Source: a virus
Virus record (IMG/VR): IMGVR_UViG_3300044678_000545
Span: 1-20,810 of that record
Reading direction: 5' to 3' (one strand)
Length of the DNA stretch: 20,810 nucleotides
Shown: positions 1 through 6,654 of the stretch, in pieces
Position numbering within the stretch: position 1 is the stretch's first letter
Layout: each line of letters starts with the position of its first letter
Program-made: the position numbers and the translations under genes
Notes under the pieces: generated by a model
Database searches by the model: none
What the model saw: the letters and a program-made list of their open reading frames with translations, nothing else
What the model was told of the DNA's origin: nothing

Positions 1-2
1 AT

Positions 3-368
3 AGTATAGATACAAGGATTAGTATGATACCTGAACTTCAAAAGAAGATGGAGGTACATCTTAATTTTAGTCCTATAGTATATCATGATAACTGGTTAGA
101 ACACTACAGAGAATTGTTTGAGAAGCTAAAGGATATGGATTTTAAGTCAGAATGTATATTCTTAACTTATAATAACATACAGTTTCTAAAGAATTCTGAA
201 AAGGTTAACAGTATATGCTGGAAACCTGAAATGCAAGAAAGAAAAGATTCACAATATGCTGCTGATAATATCAGATACAAATGGGATTTAAAAGCTCAGA
301 TGATAAAAGATTTTAAAGCATTGTATAGTGAATACTTTGAATTGTCAACTATAAGGTATATTTTTTAA
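3..368 (+). CDS. splB: Spore photoproduct lyase-like radical SAM protein, C-terminal part (5' partial)
   Basis: The frame is open from the window edge through the ATG at position 24, so that ATG is probably internal and the gene starts outside the window; 121 residues are visible. The piece resembles the C-terminus of spore photoproduct lyase, a radical SAM/4Fe-4S enzyme that reverses UV-induced thymine dimers. Seen: FSPIVYHDNWLEHYRELFEKL, like the family's 'API..HEGW..GY..LF..L' segment; IRYKWDL, like its 'RYKWG.YG' segment; and an ending in IRYIF, like its IEYF end. These comparisons are from memory of the family. The radical SAM CxxxCxxC cluster would lie upstream and cannot be checked here. 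A role in repairing UV damage to phage DNA would suit the replication block. Moderate confidence; another radical SAM relative remains possible. Confidence 0.6.
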   Translation, partial: SIDTRISMIPELQKKMEVHLNFSPIVYHDNWLEHYRELFEKLKDMDFKSECIFLTYNNIQFLKNSEKVNSICWKPEMQERKDSQYAADNIRYKWDLKAQMIKDFKALYSEYFELSTIRYIF

Positions 369-386
369 CAACACAAAACAATTAAT

Positions 387-728
387 ATGAAATTAAATAA
401 GACACAAGTCAATGCCTTGACTAAAAAAATCTATGATGAATTAAGTTATAATGTTCAGGAACGGAATAAATATTTAATAAAAGAATCTGTTCATACATTC
501 TTAAAAACTGATGTAGGTAAAGCAGTAACTAAAATTAATACTACATTCTTTAATAAGAAATATATTCATGAAAGTTTAATAGAAAATATGGCTATTGAGT
601 ATTATGGTTATACCTTAGATAAGTATCCTTCAATGAGGGATATAGAATCTGACATTATACTTGATAGTATAGCATCTGATGATTTAAACACTTTAATTGA
701 AACTATAAAAGAAAAATGGGCAATCTAA
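387..728 (+). CDS. Hypothetical protein, 113 aa
   Basis: I do not recognise this protein. It is mostly polar and predicted helical, with a basic N-terminal third and an acidic C-terminal third rich in D, I and L. It has no cysteines, signal peptide or membrane segment. The ATG lies 18 nt after the previous stop behind an A-rich leader (acaaaacaattaat) without a Shine-Dalgarno motif, as expected for a Bacteroidota-type start. The 3' end overlaps the next gene by 13 nt, suggesting co-translation. It was called because it fills the space exactly between neighbours and shares their strand and composition. Confidence 0.75.
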   Translation: MKLNKTQVNALTKKIYDELSYNVQERNKYLIKESVHTFLKTDVGKAVTKINTTFFNKKYIHESLIENMAIEYYGYTLDKYPSMRDIESDIILDSIASDDLNTLIETIKEKWAI

Positions 729-934
729 GAAACAAACTAAATGATGATGAGTGGAAAGCACTTGAAAATTCATCTGATGAAAACAAAGTAACAAGACTAG
801 AAATCATTAATCATGCTGATAATAAAAGACCTATTGGTAGATTACTAACTCTTTACAAAGAGCTTGGTGATTTTAACAGAGTTGAACTTGATTATCAAGA
901 TGGTCGTAGAACATTAAAAATATTTTTATTATAA
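716..934 (+). CDS. Hypothetical protein, 72 aa
   Basis: Small charged protein of unknown function. The N-terminal half is helical and acidic; the C-terminal half (FNRVELDYQDGRRTLKIFLL) looks like a beta hairpin ending in hydrophobic residues. Its ATG lies inside the end of the preceding gene (13 nt overlap), and the next gene starts 1 nt after its TAA, so it sits in a tightly coupled run of small genes leading to the SF2 helicase. No motif allows a functional call. Confidence 0.7.
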   Translation: MGNLRNKLNDDEWKALENSSDENKVTRLEIINHADNKRPIGRLLTLYKELGDFNRVELDYQDGRRTLKIFLL

Positions 935-935
935 T

Positions 936-1193
936 ATGGGAGCACATTTAAGAACTGCAGTAATAAAAGAATCTGATTTTACTTTAGAAGTATCAGGTTA
1001 CTTTGAAGAAGGTGAAGATGAAATTATTTATCCTGTAGATAATGCATATCCTGGTTCAGGAGATTCATTTGAAATAAACTATGTAGAACTTACTAAAGGT
1101 AGTTTAGTAGATGTATTGTACTGGTTAGATGGTAAAAAGAATTGTATTCAGCAGATAGAAGAACTTTGTTTAGACTATTTAAATGACCAATAA
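936..1193 (+). CDS. Hypothetical acidic protein, 85 aa
   Basis: Small acidic protein of unknown function, probably beta-rich in the middle (FTLEVSGYFEEGEDEIIYPVD) and helical at the C-terminus. It has two cysteines in the last 22 residues but no paired metal motif. It starts 1 nt after the previous stop and overlaps the helicase gene by 11 nt, so it is probably translated with it. A role as a helicase partner is only a guess from position. Confidence 0.7.
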   Translation: MGAHLRTAVIKESDFTLEVSGYFEEGEDEIIYPVDNAYPGSGDSFEINYVELTKGSLVDVLYWLDGKKNCIQQIEELCLDYLNDQ

Positions 1194-2310
1194 GAAGAAT
1201 GAAATTCAGAATGAAGCTTTACAATCATGGATAGATAATAATTGTAAAGGCTCATTGGCAATGGCTACAGGCTCTGGTAAATCTAGATGTGCTTTGTTAG
1301 CTATTGAGTATCTAGTAAAGACCTTAGGTATTAAGAAGCCTAAGGTTTTACTTGCTGTTCCTACAGAAAGTCTAAGAGATCAGAACTGGTTAGATGAATT
1401 TAAAAAGTGGAAGATGACAAGATACTACAAGTTTCTTGATAGGTATTGTTATGTTTCATTGAATAAAATTGAAGGTAATCACTATGATCTCATTATATTA
1501 GATGAGCTTCAGAACATTACTGAAAATAATTCTAAATTCTTTAGTCAAAATACTTCTGATAGAGTTCTTGGTCTATCTGCCACTCCTCCATCTGATGAGA
1601 TTAAAAAAGTGTTGGTTAAACTACATTGTCCTATAGTATATGAATATAGACTAGATGATGCTGTAGAAAATGGTGTTGTAGCTCCATATAGAATCAATCT
1701 TGTACAAATACAATTAGATAACACTAATAAATATATACAAGCTGGTACTAAGGATAAACCGTTTTTAACAACAGAGTATAATCACTATCAGTATCTATCT
1801 AAACAAATATTGCAACTAAAGTATGCTGGTAAGCAAAAAGCTGCTATGTTTGCACAATTAAACAGGCAACGATTCTTAGGTAATCTTAAATCCAAAATGG
1901 ATGTTGCAAAACTAATTAGAGATAAGTACATGGTTGGTAAAAGAGCACTGTTCTTTTGTCATTCAATAGCTCAAGCTGAAGAGATGTGTTCAGATACCTT
2001 TCATTCTAAATCTAAAGGTGATAGTTTAGCTAGATTAAGATCTAAAGAGATTAGTCAGTTAAGCTGTGTCAAAGCTTTAAATGAGGGTGAAAATATTGCA
2101 GATCTCGATTCAGCTATAATCATTCAAGTAAATAGTGTTGAAAGAAATATAATCCAACAAATGGGTAGAATTGTTAGGTGGAGACCTAACCATGAAGCTG
2201 TTATATGGATTTTAGTTGTAGTAAACACTCAGGATGAAGTATGGTGGGATAAGTGTTCTGAGAACTTAGATAAACAAAAAATAACATTCATTAATTCTAA
2301 AAACCTATGA
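1183..2310 (+). CDS. SF2 DNA helicase (DEAD/UvsW-like)
   Basis: An ATP-dependent superfamily 2 helicase or translocase of 375 aa. Motifs appear in the expected order: Walker A ATGSGKS (about residues 28-34), motif Ia near AVPTESLRDQ (58-67), motif II DELQ (107-110, in LIILDELQNI), motif III SATPP (132-136), a second RecA domain with motif IV-like RALFFCHS (about 254-261), and motif VI QQMGRIVRWRP (325-335) with the arginine finger. The length suits a minimal two-domain helicase without large accessory domains, like phage UvsW or XPB-type enzymes that remodel forks and recombination intermediates. The start overlaps the previous gene by 11 nt, and its TGA lies in an ATGA junction with the next gene. 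The helicase call is certain; the precise family is not. Confidence 0.93.
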   Translation: MTNKKNEIQNEALQSWIDNNCKGSLAMATGSGKSRCALLAIEYLVKTLGIKKPKVLLAVPTESLRDQNWLDEFKKWKMTRYYKFLDRYCYVSLNKIEGNHYDLIILDELQNITENNSKFFSQNTSDRVLGLSATPPSDEIKKVLVKLHCPIVYEYRLDDAVENGVVAPYRINLVQIQLDNTNKYIQAGTKDKPFLTTEYNHYQYLSKQILQLKYAGKQKAAMFAQLNRQRFLGNLKSKMDVAKLIRDKYMVGKRALFFCHSIAQAEEMCSDTFHSKSKGDSLARLRSKEISQLSCVKALNEGENIADLDSAIIIQVNSVERNIIQQMGRIVRWRPNHEAVIWILVVVNTQDEVWWDKCSENLDKQKITFINSKNL

Positions 2311-2516
2311 CAAAAGATGAGATTGTTTTCTGTATAAACTGCATAAAATCAGTTTATCCTGGAATATGGAGTGATACTCCAGAAAAAGTTAAAAGTCTAA
2401 TAAACGATGTTTATGATGTTGATGTAGAACTTGATGCCATTAACGAGTTATATAATGAAAGGATTTTAGAGCAGGATGAATATGACTTAATGTTTGCAAA
2501 ACATGGATACTCATAA
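2307..2516 (+). CDS. Hypothetical protein, 69 aa
   Basis: Small acidic helical protein of unknown function, read through an ATGA junction with the helicase gene, so it is probably expressed by termination-reinitiation. It contains two cysteines in CINC near residue 9 but no second metal-binding pair. It looks like a helical bundle (DTPEKVKSLINDVYDVDVEL). The 3' end overlaps the next gene by 14 nt. Confidence 0.7.
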   Translation: MTKDEIVFCINCIKSVYPGIWSDTPEKVKSLINDVYDVDVELDAINELYNERILEQDEYDLMFAKHGYS

Positions 2517-2901
2517 TGTTGAAACCATAGTTGGTCTAGATAACATTGTAGATTATTCTTCTAATTTCAGTGATGAGAAGGAATCTTTTTATGAGATTCT
2601 TTCTATGATAGATGAAGATAAGGATATCATAACAATGTTTGATACTAAAGATGGTAAATTTGCATTCTTTTCTTCAGGTAAATCAGAAACAGATGACAAA
2701 GAGTTTATAATGTTTGTAGGTAATTCACCAATAGATATTATGAAATACTTTGAAAAGAAGTATGTTGAATTACATCTAGATTTTAGTGTAGATGATGAAA
2801 CAAAAGAAAAACAAGCTAAAAGTATTTTAATTCTATCAAGGAGTTTAGTACATATAGCAGGATTAAAAGAGGAGGACTTGGATTATGAAGATAATAATTG
2901 A
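2503..2901 (+). CDS. Hypothetical acidic protein, 132 aa
   Basis: Acidic protein of unknown function. I chose the ATG at 2503 over the in-frame TTG at 2494, which gives 132 aa. The centre looks alpha/beta (MFDTKDGKFAFFSSGK, EFIMFVGNSPIDIMKYF), followed by a charged helix and an acidic tail (KEEDLDYEDNN). It has no cysteines and no membrane segment. It overlaps both neighbours (14 nt and 17 nt). Its distal coding sequence contains a GAGGAGG that may serve as ribosome-binding site for the next gene. Confidence 0.72.
   Translation: MDTHNVETIVGLDNIVDYSSNFSDEKESFYEILSMIDEDKDIITMFDTKDGKFAFFSSGKSETDDKEFIMFVGNSPIDIMKYFEKKYVELHLDFSVDDETKEKQAKSILILSRSLVHIAGLKEEDLDYEDNN
2866..2875 (+). promoter_or_regulatory. 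Possible Shine-Dalgarno site for the 2885 gene
   Basis: AAAGAGGAGG lies inside the upstream coding sequence and ends 9 nt before the ATG at 2885. It is the best Shine-Dalgarno match I noticed in the window, where most other starts have none or only A-rich sequence. It also encodes Lys-Glu-Glu in the upstream protein, so chance is possible. Confidence 0.4.
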
Positions 2902-3391
2902 TACTGATGTAACTGATAATCTTGGAGTAACTACATTAGAATTTTTGTATTTACACATACTAGCTAATGGTTTACCAACAGAATTAAATTTTGATACTCT
3001 AATAGAATTAGGTTATCTTAACGAAGATTTTGAATTGACAAACCAAGGTATAGATGTAATAAGACCAAAAGTATCTGATGCTATGATGCTATTTGTTAAA
3101 ACTTATGATGCTTATCCTCAAAAGGTTGGTACTAGGGTGTTAAAAGCCAAGAGTATTGATTCTGCTGATGGTAAGCATTGTCTTAGCAAGTTTAATCATT
3201 ACATTAGAAGAGATCCTAATGTAGCAGAAAGAATGCACAAAGGTTTGATTGTAGAATTAAAGCTTAGAAAGAAAGGTAACAGTGAAAACTTCTTTCAGGA
3301 TATTAGAACATGGTTTAATCAAATGACATGGGATAAGTATGCTGATTTAGATGTTGAAGTTGATACTGATGAAAGGGTTGAGAGGATATGA
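2885..3391 (+). CDS. Candidate replisome-organiser/helicase-loader protein, 168 aa
   Basis: The function is not recognised from motifs. The N-terminal ~65 residues look like a winged-helix fold (TLEFLYLHILANGLP, then a turn and a beta wing near LNEDFELTNQGIDVIR). The middle (VKTYDAYPQKVGTRVLKAKSI) and C-terminal part (ENFFQDIRTWFNQMTWDKY) are helical and basic or aromatic, ending in an acidic stretch. The gene directly precedes the DnaB-like helicase with an ATGA overlap. Phage replisome organisers and helicase loaders often have a winged-helix DNA-binding domain and sit next to dnaB, which motivates the call; this is inference from position and predicted fold. It overlaps the preceding gene by 17 nt. 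Confidence 0.45.
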   Translation: MKIIIDTDVTDNLGVTTLEFLYLHILANGLPTELNFDTLIELGYLNEDFELTNQGIDVIRPKVSDAMMLFVKTYDAYPQKVGTRVLKAKSIDSADGKHCLSKFNHYIRRDPNVAERMHKGLIVELKLRKKGNSENFFQDIRTWFNQMTWDKYADLDVEVDTDERVERI

Positions 3392-4431
3392 GTTTTTTAA
3401 CTACAAGAATCCAAGAAGGTCTAAATGGCAAATATCAGGGTTTGTCAAATGGATTTGATACACTTAATAAATATGTATTTGGTATTCAAAGAAGCACTTA
3501 TTATCTAATAGGTGGTAGTTCTGGTACTTACAAGACTACCTTACTAGATTATATGGTAAGAAATGCAATCAAAGATGCTAATGAGAATGAAATTAAGTGT
3601 AATGTATTTTATTATTCCTTTGAGATTGATAAGATTACTAAGATGTGTAATTGGACATCATCTTTAATCTATCAAATGTATGGAGTAGTAATACCACCTG
3701 AGAAAATTAAAGGTTTAGGTAACTTTAGACTAACAGATGAAGAGAAAGAAGTTGTGTTTAGAGTTATTCCTATTGTAGAACAAATGGCAGATAGTATTCA
3801 TTTTAGGTTTGAGTCTATTAATCCAACAGGTATTTATAATGAGTTATTTAAATTTGCAGTATCAAATGGTGAGATTATATTTGAAGAATATACTGATCCA
3901 GATGGTAGTGTAAAGAAAAGAATAGCTGGTTATAAACCTAATGATCCTAGTGCATATAATATTATAGCATTAGACCATTTATACCTGTTGAAAAAAGAAA
4001 GAGGATTTCAAACTAAAGAAGTGATGGATAAAATGAGTGAGTATTTTGTCTTATTGAGAAATCTTTTTGGTTTTACACCAATAGTACTTCAGCAATTTAA
4101 TCAGGGCTTAAGCTCTGTAGAAAGGCAGAAGTTTAAAGGTGTAGACTTATCTCCTTCTCAAGGTGACTTTAAAGACACTACTAATCCCTATCAAGATGCT
4201 GATGTTGTTCTAGGTCTAATGTGTCCATATAAATTAGATATGGATACATCTTTAGGATATGATATTAGTAAACTTAAAGACAGAATGCTGATGTTAAAGA
4301 TAATTAAGAACAGATTATCAAGAGATGGTATAGCAAAAGGTCTTTATGTTAAGCCTGAGTCTGGTAAATTCTTTGAGTTACCTGAACCTGACAATTTAGA
4401 AATAAATAAATTTTATAACAAACAAATCTAA
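3388..4431 (+). CDS. dnaB: DnaB-like replicative helicase (RecA-fold, SF4)
   Basis: A 347 aa protein containing the C-terminal ATPase domain of DnaB-type hexameric helicases without the DnaB N-terminal primase-binding domain. Seen: Walker A region GGSSGTYKTT (about 42-51), FYYSFEID (74-81) matching the DnaB 'SLEMS' segment with its catalytic Glu, Walker B NIIALDHL (191-198), the QQFNQG segment (235-240) matching the DnaB 'SQLNR' motif, and DFKDTTNPYQDADVVLGL (260-277) matching 'DLRESGAIEQDADIV'. The P-loop carries Tyr where the second Gly of GxxxxGK[ST] normally sits. The role would be unwinding at the phage fork with the primase encoded at 9517. It is joined by ATGA to the previous gene. Confidence 0.88.
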   Translation: MSFLTTRIQEGLNGKYQGLSNGFDTLNKYVFGIQRSTYYLIGGSSGTYKTTLLDYMVRNAIKDANENEIKCNVFYYSFEIDKITKMCNWTSSLIYQMYGVVIPPEKIKGLGNFRLTDEEKEVVFRVIPIVEQMADSIHFRFESINPTGIYNELFKFAVSNGEIIFEEYTDPDGSVKKRIAGYKPNDPSAYNIIALDHLYLLKKERGFQTKEVMDKMSEYFVLLRNLFGFTPIVLQQFNQGLSSVERQKFKGVDLSPSQGDFKDTTNPYQDADVVLGLMCPYKLDMDTSLGYDISKLKDRMLMLKIIKNRLSRDGIAKGLYVKPESGKFFELPEPDNLEINKFYNKQI

Positions 4432-4443
4432 AATTCAATTAAA

Positions 4444-4926
4444 ATGGAAAGAGCAATCTTTTTAGTAGACAATTTGACACTTGCACAGGCATGTGTAGCA
4501 TTTGCTGAACAACTTGGTTTAAATGTAGAACCAGAAATCTTATCAAGATTAGAAAATGATCATTATCTAACTACTGGTAGTAAGAATTATGATGTAAACT
4601 TCATTAAGAATGAATCTTATGCTGATAAAAAGGCAGAAGAAGCAGGAATTTTTATTTCTTGCATCAGTGAAGATTACATTGATTTTCTTCAGTCTTGTGT
4701 AGTTGAAGCTGAAAACACAGGAAGTGAAGATGATGAAATTTCATTGGTAGAAGAAGAAAATAGACCAGATAATGCAACTATTAATGCATTGTTTAACAAA
4801 GTAAAAGGTCAGAAGAAATCTCCTGCTAAGTATTACATTGTTGAAAAGAATGGTGCTTGGGTAGCAAGTACAAGTTCAGATGGTTCTTATGGTAATCTTG
4901 CTGAACTTTTTGACTTTGTTTTCTAA
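4444..4926 (+). CDS. Hypothetical acidic protein, 160 aa
   Basis: Acidic protein of unknown function. It has a helical N-terminal ~70 residues, a strongly acidic linker (SEDDEISLVEEENRPD, about residues 98-113) and a small C-terminal domain likely to be beta (AKYYIVEKNGAWVASTSSDGSYG). The ATG lies 12 nt after the helicase stop behind an A-rich leader (attcaattaaa), shared in form with the leader at 7873-7884 and typical of non-Shine-Dalgarno starts. It is the last gene before the terminator at 4945. The acidic linker suggests a protein-binding or DNA-mimic role, but this is speculative. Confidence 0.75.
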   Translation: MERAIFLVDNLTLAQACVAFAEQLGLNVEPEILSRLENDHYLTTGSKNYDVNFIKNESYADKKAEEAGIFISCISEDYIDFLQSCVVEAENTGSEDDEISLVEEENRPDNATINALFNKVKGQKKSPAKYYIVEKNGAWVASTSSDGSYGNLAELFDFVF

Positions 4927-4944
4927 GTTATACTAATAAACAAT

Positions 4945-4977
4945 AGCACCCTATGTTTTATATATAGGGTGCTTTTT
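4945..4977 (+). terminator. Intrinsic terminator
   Basis: Perfect 10-bp stem AGCACCCTAT / ATAGGGTGCT (4945-4954 and 4964-4973), 9-nt AT loop, then TTTTT. It ends the block that finishes with the 4444 gene. The next coding sequence begins 13 nt after the T-run; I found no clear TAnnTTTG promoter in between, so downstream genes may depend on read-through or on an unrecognised phage-type promoter. Confidence 0.88.
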
Positions 4978-4989
4978 AGTTTTAATATT

Positions 4990-6654
4990 ATGGGTAAAAT
5001 AATAATAAATCAAACATCAAGAAGTCAATTTAAACTCAAATTACCTGCAGAATTACAGTATTATATTTATCAAAATAGAAACTCAAGATATGTTTATTTT
5101 AACATAGGAAGTGATATAAATAATGAATTTAATAAAATTATTACAATTAGAAATCATTATTCATATTCTGGACATCATCATAGAGATATAAGACAGATTG
5201 TTCAAGGTTATGTTAGAAGTTCTAGAAGAACACAAATCTTAAATATACCTGTTCATATTATTACAAATACTCATGTAAAATTTTCATCAGTATATACTCA
5301 TAATAATATTAGTAATGTATGTGATACATATTATTTAGATTACAATATTTATGAAGAAGATAATGGTAATTATTGTGTTATAGCTAAGTTTAATGTTCCT
5401 AAATATATTAATATAAATAGTAATTCTACATCAGGATTTAATACAATAAGTTATGATGTTATTGGAAGATCTTTTAATAATTATGATCTTAAGGAAGATG
5501 CTTTAGAAGAATTCTATCATTATGTAAGTTTTGAAAATGATGAACTTACTTACTTTACAAAAGCTAAGTATTCACAAGCTTTGATTAAACTAATTAATCA
5601 AGGATTAGCTAATGATTATGCTATTGGTAATGTTCAAAATCATTGTAATAATTTTACAAGGAAAACATCATTAACTAAATTCTTAATGAAGAGTTTTAAT
5701 GGTGTTGATGAAAAGGTTATTCAAGCTCATTTAGAGTATAATAAGATGTTAAGTACTTATAATCCTGAATTGTTTTCTATTGTAACAGGTAATGATATTG
5801 TCAAATACTATCATGTAGATAATTATTTTAAGAGTAATGGTGACTTAGGTACTTCTTGTATGAGAAATGATTCTAATCAACATCAGATTGAGTTCTATGC
5901 TAAAAATAACAATGTAAGTCTTATTATTATGAGACCTGAAGGTACAGATGGTATTATTGGTAGAGCATTACTATGGACTACTGTTGATGGTATTCGTGTT
6001 ATGGATAGAATTTATACTACTGATAGTAAATTAGTTAGTTTGTTTCATAGATATGCTGCTGAAAATAATTTTCTTAACATCTATGAGTATAGATTACATG
6101 ATAGTGGTAAACCAAATCTTACAGCAATGTCACCTGGTAACTGGACAACTAAGTATATAAGAAATTTTATTGTTGATTTAAATTATCTTACAAAGAAGAT
6201 TCAAAAACTTGATTTAACAGAACAATTTAATTTATCTAAAACTAGACAAACTTCTATTAATAGTGTATATGATATTCCTTATCTAGACAACTTTACTTTA
6301 ATTAATACTATAACTAATCAGATTAGTGTATTACCTATTGAAAATGTATTTATGTGTCCTTTAAGTAATCAACCAATTAATTCTGATAATGTTTTATATA
6401 TTAATGGTGTTATATACAATGGAGATTTTGTTCATTATAGAAACGGTGTTGCAGAACTAATACCAGACATAGTTACTTTAGATGATGATGTAGTTAATTC
6501 TGTAATAAAAACAGAAATGGAAGATTTTATAGAATCTTTATCTGAAGAAGAAACTTGGTATGAAGAATATGCAGAACAAGAAGGACTAATAGAAGAAGAA
6601 GAAATAGCAATTCCTGAAATAACAATGACAAATAATAATAACAATGAAATTTAA
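4990..6654 (+). CDS. Large conserved phage protein with unnamed GTSCMR/GRALLW domain
   Basis: A 554 aa, Asn- and Tyr-rich protein. I chose the ATG at 4990; the in-frame GTG at 4969 lies inside the terminator hairpin. The N-terminal ~280 residues are unrecognised and include a His cluster SGHHHRD (about 60-66). A recognisable core follows: GDLGTSCMRND (284-294), GRALLW (324-329) and VMDRIY (337-342). I recall this GTSCMR/GRALLW combination from uncharacterised proteins of many large phages, but it has no function I can name. The C-terminus is acidic, then Asn-rich (MTNNNNNEI). It overlaps the peptidase gene by 11 nt. Codons appear even more AT-rich than in neighbouring genes. No signal peptide or membrane segment is apparent. 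Function unknown; an enzyme fold around the conserved core is plausible. Confidence 0.8.
   Translation: MGKIIINQTSRSQFKLKLPAELQYYIYQNRNSRYVYFNIGSDINNEFNKIITIRNHYSYSGHHHRDIRQIVQGYVRSSRRTQILNIPVHIITNTHVKFSSVYTHNNISNVCDTYYLDYNIYEEDNGNYCVIAKFNVPKYININSNSTSGFNTISYDVIGRSFNNYDLKEDALEEFYHYVSFENDELTYFTKAKYSQALIKLINQGLANDYAIGNVQNHCNNFTRKTSLTKFLMKSFNGVDEKVIQAHLEYNKMLSTYNPELFSIVTGNDIVKYYHVDNYFKSNGDLGTSCMRNDSNQHQIEFYAKNNNVSLIIMRPEGTDGIIGRALLWTTVDGIRVMDRIYTTDSKLVSLFHRYAAENNFLNIYEYRLHDSGKPNLTAMSPGNWTTKYIRNFIVDLNYLTKKIQKLDLTEQFNLSKTRQTSINSVYDIPYLDNFTLINTITNQISVLPIENVFMCPLSNQPINSDNVLYINGVIYNGDFVHYRNGVAELIPDIVTLDDDVVNSVIKTEMEDFIESLSEEETWYEEYAEQEGLIEEEEIAIPEITMTNNNNNEI

Noticed and set aside
4969-4989. In-frame GTG start for the 4990 gene
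   Set aside because: It lies in the right arm of the terminator hairpin; the ATG at 4990 gives a normal start.
6435-6644. Minus-strand Ser-rich 69 aa ORF
   Set aside because: Shadow of the acidic, GAA/GAT-rich C-terminus of the 4990 gene; low-complexity and against the local strand.
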